A stretch of 64,000 bases of DNA from Schistosoma haematobium. Lineage: Eukaryota > Platyhelminthes > Trematoda > Strigeidida > Schistosomatidae. Made by a program: the position numbers and the translations under genes. The stretch's first letter is position 1; each line of letters opens with the position of its first letter. Where the stretch lies: assembly GCF_000699445.3 (NCBI RefSeq), contig NC_067196.1, positions 49,517,364 to 49,581,363 of the forward strand, given 5' to 3'. A model generated the notes under the pieces. The model saw nothing but the letters and a program-made list of their open reading frames with translations, did not search any database and had not been told where the DNA came from. Below, one piece after another: positions 47,818 to 60,600 of the stretch.

Positions 47818-49660
47818 AACTCCATATAAAATGATCAGATTAATAGACTTCAGTCCACTGATACGTTGAGTGATGTCAGGAGAAATCCACTGTTATCAGT
47901 AATGTCTGGAAAAAGATATAGTGTGAAGAAATCACCTTTAGAAAAGCATTTTAATAATTTCGCGTTCTTTCTTTGTGCTGCCACTCAATAGTTGTTTGTT
48001 TAAGTTATTATGCCAGTTACCTAATCTCATTCAAATTGTAGATTTATAATGATAACGTTTTTGATAATTGTCTAATAGTATCACAGGTACAATTAGATTT
48101 CAGATAATTAAACTTTGTTGAATTCAATCCATAAGTAAGATTATAAATGATATTTTCAAAGATCCAGTAATTTTTTAACTCTACAGTTCCTGATCATTGA
48201 AACTGAACATAAAGTACATGAAATTTTCGGAAATTAAATAAAAATCTACTCTCAATTCTTATGACAATTGAATATTTATTCACCCACGAAAACCAATAAT
48301 TAAAGTAAAAATAGTTGAACATTTTTAATAGATCTCTTACTTTCGAATGTTTATTTAATATTCATTATTTCGATATTGTTATTGTTCAATATTAATTTGA
48401 CATTGACCAAATACTCAAATAAATTCGAAATAAAGTTTAGAATATAAAAAAGTAGTTTTCGAAATTCAGTAATAAATCTTTAATTATATTCAATTTTTAT
48501 GAACATACTTATTAGACCATTGTAAGTTCTGAAATCTATCACTATATAAAAAGGAATAATCATTCGTTAACAAATTCTTTGGTGTGTTAAAGAATAGACA
48601 AAAGATAATCTTTTATTCCAATGAAAGGTATCACGTAAAATTGATTGAACTTTAAAATTATGAATCAAATAAATACAGATTGGAGTGATTGAATTTATTA
48701 TGATGAATGAAATATTTTCTATAATAATAAATAGTATTATCATAACTTAATTCAAAAAACTGATATGATTTTATTAAAGCAAAGAATTTAAAAAATTCCC
48801 GTATTGTAAATTTAAAACACTATATATAAGCGAACATTATTCATCAGACTTTACTCTAATATACGGTGATATTTATATGCATTGACTCATGATCTCAACT
48901 ATTGAAATGACTACAATCTCCACAAAACCCTTCTGATACTAATTGACATATGCTCATTAGTGATTGACTTCAAGATGTATATCCTGGAGTTCTAGTGAGA
49001 AGCAGTGATCAGTGGGGTACAACCGGGCCAGTTGCGGAAACCACCAAGGAAATTTGTTACTCTACCTTTCAATCTGAATTTTCAAATCGTAATCAGACGA
49101 TTGTTAAAGAACTGTAAAAACATGATGCGTACAGTAAGTTAACTCATTTTCATACAAAATTGAATTCCTAATACACCACATAAAATACAATACCATTTAC
49201 AGACCAAAAGGTTCTGTACTTTATACAAAGTAATTTCTCTTTGTGTGCTTTCCAAATCAAATACTCAACGACAAAAAATGCAGAGGGAACTGTAATTATA
49301 CCAAGAGTAAGTGAATAATGTAAACCCATAGAAAACTTCTCAAGAATAGTTGCCATGTGAATTTTTGTCATTTGACAAAGTGACAGAAACCTAATCCATC
49401 ATGCAAACAGAGTAAGAAAGTGTTTAAGTAACTTGTTTGTTAGACAACACATGCTGTTTACGGGGATATATAGAAAATAGTTAAAATAATGACATATATA
49501 AAGATTTCAAAATATGCGACCAACCGAATTGTACGAACTCATTTACTTTTTAAGCTTACACATAGTGTAATGTTTGTAGTGCTAAGGCTCAGCCTGGAAA
49601 ACATTTATTTAGAGGAATAAGAGATTTTCCAAACCAACTCAATTATACCACAAATCTTTG
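47818..49660. other. 3' flank of the TSP1/Ig gene and intergenic sequence
   Basis: An AATAAA at 48237-48242, about 420 bp after the stop, is the best polyadenylation signal. The rest is AT-rich. A segment at about 48950-49080 (GTGAGAAGCAGTGATCAGTG) is less AT-rich and repeat-like but I cannot name it. Confidence 0.4.
48237..48242 (+). terminator. Candidate polyadenylation signal of the TSP1/Ig gene
   Basis: Canonical AATAAA in AT-rich sequence about 420 bp downstream of the stop codon. Its use cannot be judged from sequence alone. Confidence 0.4.
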
Positions 49661-49677
49661 CTTTTTGGAGTCCCCGG

Positions 49678-50108
49678 ATGCCCTGGTATGGCCGAGAGTG
49701 GGGCGGACCCGAAATGCTCTCACACGGCCATGCGTATACAGCTTCTGCCAGGGAAGTCCTCGTGGTGGGGGTGTTGTTTACGAAAATGAGTGGACGGAAA
49801 GCGAATGTCCGGCGCTTTAACCTGAATCCCAAACCAATGGTGTACATGGGTTCCAGTATCCTGAAGGAACAAATGGCGCATGAACCAATCGTTGGTCACC
49901 GGCTACCATGGGACTGCATCTCCTTACGATGCTCCATTGCCTTGTGGGCCAGATTTTTAGGTCAAACGCTCGGGGTGTGGACTCCTAAGAAAACCATCTG
50001 CTTCGGTTTGGGTACCCGGACAGTATCACAGCCCACAGACAATTATGATGAACTGTCTATATTTATGGAAAATACTCTTCTTGCTGCGATTAACAATCAA
50101 ATGATTCA

Positions 50109-50142
<34 letters not shown>

Positions 50143-50268
50143 TACTACGTCATTTGTTCACTTTCTTTTATTCCCACTCTGTGTATCCTTATTTTTCGAC
50201 TTATACAGCAGCTCACCTATGGTGGAAATTCGGCTCTATCTAACGTTCTCGAGTCACTGCTTGATTGA
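49678..50268 (+). CDS. Upstream open frame of the RTE-like element, function unknown
   Basis: A 196-codon frame begins within 10 bp of the element's 5' end. Its first 120 codons contain VYMGSSILKEQMA and GHRLPWDCISLRC, which are also open in the same frame in the 469-bp derivative on the other strand. The later part runs through the ATT repeat as an Ile run and is unlikely to be real. No domain is recognised. It may be an ORF1, or simply a stop-poor 5' UTR. Confidence 0.35.
50110..50142. repeat. (ATT)n microsatellite inside the RTE-like element
   Basis: About eleven ATT units in the 5' region of the element. A similar run lies near its 3' end at 53373-53402. Confidence 0.95.
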
Positions 50269-53260
50269 AAATTGTATGCTACCACCAAATTCGAGTACTG
50301 AAGCAGTTTTTCTGAAACCACGTGCACCATTCAAACTGACTGCCTCCAACGTTCGCACACTTATGCAGGTCGGACAACAAATAGGGCTGGCTATGTCTTT
50401 AGAAAGTCTTAATATCGACGTGCGTTGTCTATCCGAGACCCGTATTCAAGACTCTGGTGAAGTACTACAAATTCGCTCTCCATCTGTCGCTTCGAAAAGC
50501 TTGTTTTACAAGCGCTTATCCGGGGACCCTGTGGCATCTTCATCTGGTCTTGCTGGGGTTGGTGTCGCACTAAGCGCTAGAGTTGGGGCAGCACTAATCG
50601 ATTGGATCCCCATTAACAGTCGGTTATGTGCTGTTAGATCAGAAAGTTCCATCAAAGTGAGAAGAAATGGACGTGAGAAACAATGTCTTTCCGTCATCGC
50701 CTATGCTCTGACAGATTGCAGCCCGTATGCAATCAAGGATGAATTCTACCACCATTTAATTGTTCTTCTCCAGAAAGTGCGTTCGACAGATATTGTAGTA
50801 CTAGCCGGAGACTTGAATGCTCAGGTCGGGCGTCTAGGCACAGAAGAGAGTCGTTTAGGTGGCTGATGGGGACTCGCTGGTCGCAGGACAGATAACGGGG
50901 ACCGTCTACTGCAACTGTGCACAGACCACAACCTGTTTCTGGCCAGCACTAACTTCCGGCACAGTCATCGCCGATGTGCCACCTGGCGTCCTCCCTCTGC
51001 ATCTGAAGCCTGGACTCAGATTGATCACATCGCGATCAGCTACCGCTGGCGTGGTTGTGTACAAGACTGCCGCTCCTTTTGGAGTACCTATCTGGACTCT
51101 GACCATGCCTTGGTCTGCGCCAATCTTACCTTACTTTTCAGTGGCCAACGAAGTGACCGCCACCAACGGATTGATGTTAGCAAGCTGTTTGCAACTTCTG
51201 TTGCAAGTAAGTATCGAACCGAGCTAGTTTCTAGGCTAGCCACCATTCCACCGAAAGGTATAGACGAGCATTAGTTGCAATTGCATGACACCATGAAAAT
51301 GGCGAGTAAAGTCACTTGCGGCTTCGCGAAACGTCCCGCTTATAAGCATTGGGTTTCTTCAGGTTCCTTACAACTCATTGAAGCCCGTCGGTCTACTCCG
51401 GGTGACAGTGAGTTTGACCACAAACAAAGGATGTCAATTAGTGAAATCGGGCAAAGCTTGGTGGTCGGAGCGTGCTAATGAGCTGGAATAAGCAGCTGCA
51501 TCTGGTAATTACCGGAAGCTCTTCCAACTCATCCGAGCCACTGGCAGCAAGAAGTCTGGTGTGAGTGAAACAATCTGTGAGGATGATGGGATGCCAATCA
51601 CCAACATCCATCGACGTCTTGGACGATGGGCAGAATTTTCGAGTAGCAGTTCGACTGGTCTGCTGCTCCGGCAACATGGATCAGACTGTCCTGCCCTCCA
51701 TGGCCGGTGGCGACTGATCCACCAAATGAGGCGGAATTCCGCAAGGAACTCCAACTCTCGAAGCGTCACAAATCACCTGGCCCCGATGACTTACCTCCGG
51801 CTCTTTTTAAAGATGGTGGTGACTTTTTGACTAAGTAACTGACGACGTTGTTTACAAAGGTTTGGGAACTAGAGAGTGTACCAACGTCATGGAATGAATC
51901 GATAGTTGTCCCTATCTTTAAAAACGGTTCACGTCGTTCCTGTAACAACTATCGGGGAACAAGTCTACTTCCGATTGCGTCCAAACTATTGGCTCCTATC
52001 GTACTTCGTAGGTTGTTCAAAACCCGAGAAAGATTGACTCAAGAGGAGCAGGCTGGTTTTCGTTCCGGTCGAGGATGTATTGATCATATCTTCACTCTCC
52101 GCCAAATGTTAGAACACCGTCATACTTATCAAACGCCAACAATCGTAGTGTTTCTTGACATCAGGGCTGCCTTCGATTCGTTTGATGGGACTGTTCTCTG
52201 AGATTGTCTATTGAAGAAGGATGTGCCTGAGAAGTTTATTAACATCCTAAAACCACTATATACAAACACCTCAGGCAGAGTGAGGGCATACAACCATCTC
52301 TCTCCATTGTTCCATTCGAGCAGTGGGGTTAGACAAGGTTGCCCAATCTCACCATTCCTCTTCAACTTTGCCATCGATGACATTCTGGAAACAGCTCTGA
52401 TGGATGTAAGTAATACCGGTGTGGATCTGTTGTCTAGAGAAAGACTTCTCGGCCTTCAATATGCGGATGATATTGTCTTACTGTGCGATAATGCCCAAGC
52501 CATGCAATCCGCACTTAATCAGTTGGCAATCAGTGTCCATAGGTATGGTATGTGCTTTGCACCTTCGAAGTGCAAAGTACTTCTACAAGACTGGCAGGAT
52601 TCTAATCCTGTACTCACCCTGGATGGTGAGCAGATAGAAGTAGTCGAGAAGTTCGTGTATCTGGGTAGCTGCATAAGTGCTGGTGGTGGCGTGAGTGATG
52701 AGGTCATTGCATGTATAGTGAAAGCCAGAGTGGCTTATGCCAATCTGGGCCACCTTTGGCGCCTTCGTGATGTTAGTCTGGCTGTAAAAGTTCGGATCTA
52801 CAACGCGTCGGTGAGAGCAGTTTCGCCCTATGCTTGTGAAACCTGGCCTCTCCGAGTTGAGGACGTTAGACGACTCTCTGTGTTCGATCATCGTTGTCTC
52901 CGAAGGATTGCTGACATCCAGTGTCAACACCATGTTAGTAATGCAGATGTTCAGCATCGTGTGTTCGGGCACAGAGATGATAATCCAATTGGTATCACCA
53001 TCTTGAAACACTGACTTTGGTGGCTTGGACATGTTCTACGAATGTCGTCCCAGAGAATTTCACGTCGTGCATTATTTGCCGACTCTGGGACTGGTTGTAA
53101 GAAGCGGAGAGGTGGTCAGTGTATGATATGTTGTCGTGGTATGAAAGAAAGCTGCAAAGGGTTGACTTCTGTTGGTCCTTCACGACTATCTTGCTGGGGT
53201 CCTAGAGTTGATACAGCAATGGCTAGCGATGTTATCAGATATGGCTCAGAATAGAAGCCA
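50219..53260 (+). pseudogene. Endonuclease-RT polyprotein of the RTE-like element, frameshifted
   Basis: The endonuclease frame (50219-50866) has LTASNVRTLMQVGQ, CLSETRIQDSG and LAGDLNAQVGR, giving the Asn, Glu and Asp-x-Asn catalytic positions. Its second half is scattered over other frames. RT fingers at 51848-52201 show SWNESIVVPIFKNGSRRSC and FLDIRAAFDSFD (motif A). After a TGA near 52200 the next frame (52211-53014) carries SSGVRQGCPISPFLFNFAID (motif B), LQYADDIVLL (motif C) and YLGSCISAGG. A C-terminal stretch with WWLGHVLRMSSQRISRRALF follows a further TGA. Motifs are kept, but several stops and shifts make it inactive. Confidence 0.85.
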
Positions 53261-53371
53261 GTGGCGATCGTGCTGTAACCTTCTTGTACTGTCTTCATAA
53301 AAATGGTTGTTTCTCCCGTAACTGAAAGATTTCTTCTGATTGTACCTTTACGTTTCCCTCATTATTACTAT

Positions 53372-53372
<1 letters not shown>

Positions 53373-53402
<30 letters not shown>
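53373..53402. repeat. (ATT)n microsatellite in the 3' UTR of the RTE-like element
   Basis: About ten ATT units, about 150 bp before the element's 3' end. Confidence 0.9.
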
Positions 53403-53403
<1 letters not shown>

Positions 53404-53560
53404 CACTACCTTACAGTAATCTGTTCGTTATTGTTGTTGTTTTAACTCTCCTTACCTTCTTTTTCTTCTCCGAATTCTCATTGTTTTGTGTGGCGCATAT
53501 ATATTTGGTGTCCTCTTGTACCAATATTTATGTGTTCAAATAAATAAATTACTTTTTGGA

Positions 53561-54785
53561 AACCATCCTTATATATGGTCAACCTTATTATTGTGGTGAA
53601 ATCTAGAAAAAGTAATTTGAATAATATGAAGTATTTTCAAATTCAGCATAATTTCGTAGAAGCAGGAATCTAACTGGTGTTTTGGAAATACTTTTTTCCT
53701 GTTTATTTGATGTTAATCTCTGGAGAACTCTAACATTTTTCGGTGAAGTGTTTCGTCCGATATATCAATCAGATTTTTCTTTATGACTAAGCCCATGTCA
53801 CAGACGATCCACCATCTTCCAAATTTCTGGAACCTCATGATAATTTGTACAGAATTCACATTACACGTAACATTTTGAATCTAGTACCCCCTCCCATCAT
53901 ATTATCTGAGCATGCTTTCTCGAGAATGTGTCAACCAGTATGTTTCAACTGTTTCTGCAAGTAATGTACACCAAGAATGTTAAACAGTAAGAAGCCTGTT
54001 TAGTCCATTAGTACCATTTTCAGATTCTGTTTGTACTAGAACGCTATTAAGTGGGAAAATTCCACTTTCATTCGTTATCTGGAAAATAACCTATTGACAA
54101 AAAAGCGAAAATAGACCGGAGAATCTACGTCTCACGCTGAACTCTTTTTGTAGAATTATTCTAATTTTGTTGCAGCCACTCACAACACTGTGAATAGACA
54201 CGATTTAAATTTAATATGCACATCTACGTCATGTTTTTCACTTGTTTCTATAATGGTGCTATTGGTCCCACAAGCGGATTCATGATTTGATTTAAAGAGT
54301 CTTGAAAAAAGTGATTAATAAAAGCAATTCGGATTTGCAAGACTTGAAGAAAATAATTTCCTTTATACTGATTATAAATGGTTAATTCAATACAAATCTA
54401 TAATTTAATTCATACAATACTTCTAAACTCTCTTGATATATGGACACCAGTTGGTCGATAAGATTTGTCCATAACGGAAACAGAGGTAGTGATTATTTAA
54501 ATTACGAAATTCGACGAGATAGTTTACGCATTAATTATTTAACGTTTACGGAGTCTGCATAAGTTAAAAGATTGACTTAGTGAAAATTACAGATTGATGG
54601 AAGTACAGATTTAAAGTGATTGATATGAATTGTAGCTAAACCTAGAAGGCATAGAAAAATCAAGTAATGACGAAAACAATAGTATGGCATTTTATTTAAG
54701 CTTTTTTGAAATAACTTTTCGTATGGATGTTGACTTTTAGTTAGAAGAATATTTGGATACTAAACAAAATTAACTGATAAGCAAA
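53561..54785. other. AT-rich sequence, no gene recognised
   Basis: No coding exon, RNA gene or named repeat recognised between the RTE-like element and the SINE. Confidence 0.45.
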
Positions 54786-54788
54786 GAT

Positions 54789-55025
54789 GGATAGTGACTA
54801 GCAGTGGAATCCAGGATGCGTGCTTCATCCTATTTGGGACTCGTCAACCGGATATACCTGCATCCCAAAGTTGATGTTCACTCCGGAACTCGAACCCAGT
54901 ACCGTTCGCTGCAAACGCCATCGCGTCATCCACTTAGCTACTGAGTCCTGATAGCCACCTGCTTGTGCAATGGGGTGAAGTTTAAATCCACTTGGCGTTA
55001 TTTGCTTGTATCTTCCCACTGTTGT
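54789..55025 (-). mobile_element. Smalpha-like SINE with tRNA-type promoter boxes and hammerhead domain
   Basis: On the minus strand the element begins near 55025. It carries an A box TAGCTAAGTGGATG (54940-54927) and a B box GGGTTCGAGTTCC (54897-54885), the internal RNA polymerase III promoter of tRNA-derived SINEs. It ends with a hammerhead-like domain (about 54870-54795). This order matches the Smalpha retroposons known from schistosomes, which make hammerhead RNAs. In this copy the core reads TTGACGA instead of CTGACGA and GAAG instead of GAAA, so the ribozyme is probably dead. It adjoins an RTE 5' fragment on its right. Confidence 0.82.
54795..54870 (-). ncRNA. Degenerate hammerhead ribozyme domain of the SINE
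   Basis: On the minus strand the order is stem I arm (GGTATATCCGG), TTGACGA (54847-54841), stem II GTCC/GGA-T, GAAG (54826-54823), stem III GC/GC, then ATC before CTGGATTCC (stem I return arm). Consensus residues C3 and A15.1 are changed, and stem II ends in a G-U pair. The architecture is that of the schistosome hammerhead; activity is not expected. Confidence 0.7.
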
Positions 55026-55510
55026 TTAGGACTGCGATTGATCAGTCTCTTGGTGGAATATGTACATCCTATCATTGGTGTGGTTGTAGAACCGGATGTC
55101 ATCTATTGCAACCCCATCATTCGGTATCTTGGACATTTTGATGATCTTGGAGCACTTTTTTCCTTGTGACGAGGAGAAAACAGCACCTCTCCTTAGGCTA
55201 GTCTTTTGCGCCAAGCATGCGTCCGATGGGTTTCACTCATTCCAAACACTGCTATTTTGTATCTTCACATATCCGCTTATATTGAAATGGGTCTCCCGGC
55301 TCCTTGTAATCTCCGGACATTCTGTTTACTTATATTAATTGTTGGTCTGATGCTCGGAAGGGTCATCGGCCTTGTGATTTTCGAAGAATCTCAGCTTTTA
55401 CAATGAGGCTTAATAACTCTTCTAAATGAAGACCCTTCAATTCTCAGGGCAGGATTTAGGTGGTTAAAATGGATTTTGTTCCGGCCGGCGTTTCTTTTTT
55501 AAGGCAAAAG
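55026..55510 (-). mobile_element. 5' fragment of an SR2-like RTE element, diverged
   Basis: The block ATAACTCTTCTAAATGAAGA with the following TTCTTTT-rich end matches the 5' UTR of the SR2-like copy at about 11.08-11.16 kb. The adjoining 55200-55330 matches the start of its endonuclease frame (antisense of VSLIPSTSRLYLLISA versus VSLIPNTAILYLHISA). The fragment is more diverged than the other SR2-like copies and lacks RT and 3' end. Confidence 0.65.
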
Positions 55511-56015
55511 TGATAATCTTGTAAACCATCATACCCTCAATTCTTTCAGTTATACAAAACTAACATACTGGTGTGAAATATTTACCAAAGACTAGTATCC
55601 TCTATTAACTGATGGATGACAAATTTAGAACTTCATTCGACTAAGTTAAGGCAGACAGGGACAAAAAGTCTGATCGTATAATTCCTTCGACTGAGTCTAC
55701 TGAATTAATAGCTTCACTAGTTGTAAGTTTATTCTACAAAGTTTAAGAACGAATAAGTTATCGTAACTTACTTCCTTTTGATATTTAGTTCAGTAGACAA
55801 GAAACATATAGAAGATTTGTAATTTTGTCATATCCAGGCAGCACTGTTAGTTTCAAGAAGAATGCCTCGCAACAACTCAAACATTTTATGTCACTTAGCA
55901 AAAAACCGACAAAAATAAACGAAGAAAATGTATCCGTTTATAGACGACAGTGTATCATTAAAATAGAATGGATGAAGAAGTGGCTTACATTAATTCACGA
56001 AATGTCAGAAATATA
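55511..56015. other. AT-rich sequence, no gene recognised
   Basis: Frames at 55825-56016 and similar are short and unlike any family I know. Confidence 0.4.
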
Positions 56016-56285
56016 ATTTTTCTACTCATTGGGGTATAACAAAAATATATTTATTATTAACTCTCCACCCAGTGTTCAATTTATCTGAAACAATCAAATC
56101 CAACCTTGTAATTGATACCCAAAATATATTTGTGGTTGAAATACCAAGACTACTTAAAACCTCTTATGAGTAGATAAATAATATATTTGTAATATTTCAA
56201 TGAGTAGAAAATTAGATTTTCTGACGTTTCGTGACTTAGTGTAAGTCACTTCTTCAGAGAACAAATAACCAAATTAAAATTAGTC
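56016..56285 (-). repeat. Inverted pair of a Penelope/hammerhead-like short repeat
   Basis: The block 56190-56280 matches 6335-6430, and the segment 56017-56036 is the inverse of its left end (TTTTTCTACTCATTGGGGTA). On the minus strand the main copy has CTGAAGA (56257-56251), a perfect hairpin GTGACTTA/TAAGTCAC (56249-56231), GAAA (56230-56227), C and GTC (56225-56223). Flanks TTCT and AGAA can pair as stem I. All seven core residues fit the hammerhead consensus, but one extra A precedes stem II. Confidence 0.45.
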
Positions 56286-56289
56286 CAAG

Positions 56290-57430
56290 TTTCTTGGATT
56301 GTACGCACCACTTACGTCACTACATTTTATGAAATAAACTGCATACTAAAAAAATTCAGCTGGATTTTTATCAATTGTATCCTGGACGCGAAAATATGCA
56401 TCCATGATGTAAAGTACGATGATTGATGAACTACCAGTTCTAACAAAAATTATGTCATGCTTCACTACAGAACATTTGTTCCAGAAGACATTTATATTTC
56501 ATCAATACTTGTATTAATGGTTATTTCAACAATTACAAACTGGTTTTTCAAGAAAGCATGCATAATAAATTACATGGATATACAGACCAAACAAAGACTT
56601 TTTCAAAACCAACACTTGATGGAATACATACACAAAGGATTTACTTATAATAATAATATTATACTAGAAATAATAGTTACGGAATTCATGCCAATTTACA
56701 GACATGATAAGCTAGATATAGATAGTAATATTAAATGTCGAGAACAGATATGTGCTATTAGATTGTCTTAAGTTTTCTGGTTCAAAAATTGTTTAGGTAG
56801 TACATTTTTCACATTTATTATAGCAATGTAAGGCATCAGCTGAGATCTTTCACTACGTTTTAAGTTGACATCGTGTTGATGTATGAATGATGTATTTAAA
56901 GTCATTTCCTGCACCATAAAGAATTGATTATAACCATCTATAACCAGAGAAAATAAAACGGAACTAGAGAGGACGTAACAAAAAAGTCAATAATTACTGC
57001 GATAGGTTAGTTAGGTCTACCATAATACATATGTCAGGTTATTTTATGATCTATCATTCGTGTTAGATACTATTCAAATTAGTTAAAGTTATCGGAGACG
57101 GTGTAAATGTAAAGTGACATCAGATCAGTAGTGGAATATGATACACTCATAGATACATGAACACTTAATGTATTTTCAGAGAAGTATACATCGATGCAGA
57201 GAACAAAGGATGTGAGTGATTTTATCTCACGGAGAGACTGTGATAGATTATTTCAGAGTCTGGAAAATTTACTGGTAAAGTAATTCACATGGAGAAACTA
57301 TTTAGAATGTTTTTGTTTCACTAATGACAATGAGTTACGGATGCTGTAGCTAGGAGTTTCTGAATATTGAATTACTTCATATGGGGGTTTTAGGGAGTTT
57401 ACTAAGTATTTTGAAGAAAGATATTACATT
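56290..57430. other. AT-rich sequence, no gene recognised
   Basis: The longest frame (56457-56771) has no domain or family resemblance and AT-driven composition. No RNA gene or repeat identified. Confidence 0.4.
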
Positions 57431-57648
57431 TAGTTTGAGTTTCTTCTTTCATAAAAGGGTCCGGTCCAAGTTTATTACTAATGGAATCGTCTCTGTACGG
57501 ACTCCAACCTTAATTTATCCCTTATGAGCACATTGCGAAGAACAAACGCGCAGTATTCTAAGAGTGGTCGAACATACACTTTATACATCAAAATACGCAA
57601 CACATTGTTTTAGAGGTTTCGAATTATGCAACTCGTAAGACGTTGGGA

Positions 57649-60600
57649 ACTCCGCCTGTAGCTCTTCTAGAGTTACTGCCGGTCCCAAGCTCGGGTAAAG
57701 GAGGAGGGTTGGGCATGAGGTTAGCGTCCCCATCCCGTAGAAAACTAACTCTCTAAAAAAACGCTTATCAGAAAAATAATTCAGACCATTTTAACTCTGC
57801 CCTGGGAGTTAGAAGGTCCTCATTTAGAAGAATTATGACGCTTCATGGTGAAAGCCGAGTTCCTTCGGAAGCCACGACGCCGATGCCCCTTCTAACAACC
57901 CGAGCAAAAGTTTTCGTAGGTACATGGAACGTTCGAACAATGTGGGAGACCGGGAAGATCAGTCAAATAGCGACGGAAATGAGGAGATACAACTTGGCAG
58001 TACTGGGAATTACCGAAACCCATTGGACACTAGCTGGACAACAAAGGCTAAATACGGGAGAGATGCTGCTATACTCCGGTCACGAAGAGGAAAATGCTCC
58101 ACACACTCAGGGATTTGCTCTAATGCTGTGCAAAGTAGCACGAAATGCACTTGTAGGATGGGAATCTCACGGATCCAGAATCATCAAAGCATCATTCAAA
58201 ACAAAGGAGGAGGGGATCACAATCAATATTATCCAATGTTATGCACCCACCAATGATAGCAACGACGACATTAAAGATCAGTTCTACAAGCGTCTGCAGT
58301 CAATCATAGAGAAATGCCCAAGAAATGACCTCACCATTCTAATGAGAGATCTAAATGCCAAAGTCGGAATAGACAACACCGGATATGAAGATATTATGGG
58401 ACGACATGGACTGGGTGAAAGAAACGAAAATGGAGAAAGATTTGCAAATCTATGTGCATTCAACAAATTGGTCATAGGAGGCACAATATTTCCACACAAG
58501 CGTATACACAAGGCTACATGGATCTCACCGGACCACACTACAGAGAACCAGATAGATCATATTTGCATCAACAAAAAATTCCGAAGGACAATGGAAGATG
58601 TGAGAACCAGGAGAGGTGCTGACATAGCTTCAGATCATCACCTAGTTGTAGCCAATTTAAAACTGAAGCTAAAAAAGAACTGGACAAACAGCACTACAAA
58701 GGTTCAATACAGCCTTCCTTCGAGATACTGACAAACTCAGTGAATTCAAGATAGCTCTCAACAACAGGTTCCAAGCCTTACAAGATCTACTGAAAGAAGA
58801 AGAAACTACTATGGAGGACAACTGGAAAGGCATCAAAGAAGCATTAACTTCAACGTGTCAAGAGGTTCTGGGCCTAAAGAAACACCATCATAAGGAGTGG
58901 ATCTCTATAGAAACTCTGGACAAGATCAAAGAAAGGAAGAACAAGAAGGCAGCAATTAACAGCAGCCGAACACGAGCAGAGAAAGTCCAAGAACAAGCTG
59001 AATACATAGAAGCAAACAAACAAGTGAAGAGGAGCATTAGAGCCGACAAGAAGAAGTACGTGGAAGAACTAGTAACGAAAGCGGAAAAAGCTGCGAGAGA
59101 AGGAAATATGAAACAGCTTTACGATACAACGAAGAAACTAGCAGGGAAATACAGTAAACCAGAGAGGCCGGTCAAAGACAAAGAAGGCAAGCCAATCACT
59201 GAAATTCAACAACAGCGAAACAGATGGGTAGAATACTTCGAGGAACTCCTGAATAGGCTGGCTCCAATGAATCCACCGAACATCGAAGCAGCACACACAG
59301 ATCTTCCTATAGATGTCAACCCACCAACGACGGAAGAAATCAGAATGGCCGTCAGACAAATCAAGAACGGGAAAGCAGAGGGGCCCGACAACATACCAGC
59401 TGAAGCACTGAAGTCAGGCATCGAAGTAACCACAAACATGTTTTACCTACTATTCAAAAAGATTTGGGAGGAGGAACAAGTGCCGATGGACTGGAAAGAA
59501 AGGCACCTCGTCAAGATTCCAAAGAAAGGAGATCTGAGCAAATGTGAAAACTACAGAGGCATTACACTGCTGTCAATACCAGGGAAGGTCTTCAACAGAG
59601 TGTCGCTGAATCGGATGAAAGATGCAGTAGACGCATAGCTTCGAGATCAACAAGCTGGATTCCGTAAGGATCGATCGTGCACAGACCAAATTGCAACACT
59701 ACGGATCATCGTCGAACAATCAGTTGAGTGGAACTCGTCACTATACATCAAATTCATTGATTATGAAAAGGCATTCGACAGTGTGGATAGGAGGTCGTTA
59801 TGGAAACTTCTTCGACACTGCGGAGTTCCTGAGAAGATTGTCAATATTATCCGGAACTCATACGACGGACTACAGTGCAAAGTCGTGCATGGAGGACAGC
59901 TGACAGATGCATTCCAAGTAAGGACCGGAGTCAGACAAGGCTGTTTACTCTCTCCCTTCCTCTTTCTTCTGGTGGTCCACTGGATTATGAAGACCTCGAC
60001 ATCTGAAGGAAAACACGGAATACAATGGACAGCTCAGAATCAATTAGACGATTTGGACTTCGCAGATGACCTAACCCTCCTATCACGTACACACGAACAG
60101 ATGCAGATAAAGACAGCCAGTGTAGCAGCAGTCTCTGCATCAGTAGGCCTCAACATACACAAGGGAAAAACCAAGGTCCTCAAATTCAAAACGGAGAACA
60201 GCAATCCAATCACTCTTGATGGCGAAACTCTGGAAGATGTAGAGTCCTTCACATACTTGGGAAGCATCATCGATGAACAAGGAGGATCAGATGCAGACGT
60301 AAAGGCGAGGATTGGCAAAGCAAGAGTCGCATTCCTACAATTGAAGAACATATGGAACTCAAAACAACTTTTAACCAATATCAAAGTGAGAATCTTCAAT
60401 GTGAACGTCAAGGCAGTTCTACTGTATGGAGCTGAAACTTGGAGAACTACAACAACCACCATCAAGAAGGTACAAGTATTTATAAATGATTGTCTACAGA
60501 ATATACTCAACATCCATTGGCCGGATACCATCAGCAATAGCCTTTCGTGGGAGAGAACAAATCAGCTTCCGGCTGAAGAAGAAATTAGGAAAAGACGATG

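Larger units (their letters stand above)
49670..53551 (+). mobile_element. Full-length 3.88-kb RTE-like retrotransposon with 9-bp target-site duplication
   Basis: CTTTTTGGA occurs immediately outside both ends (49661-49669 and 53552-53560). The interior holds a 5' region with its own open frame, an ATT microsatellite, an APE-like endonuclease, an RT with intact YADD, a C-terminal region and a 3' UTR with a second ATT microsatellite, ending TGTGGCGCATATATATT...CAAATAAATAAATTA. Truncated and internally deleted relatives lie at 6524-7221 and 17717-18185. RTE clade is my best assignment from domain order and the short AT tail; sequence is clearly distinct from the SR2-like family. Confidence 0.88.
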
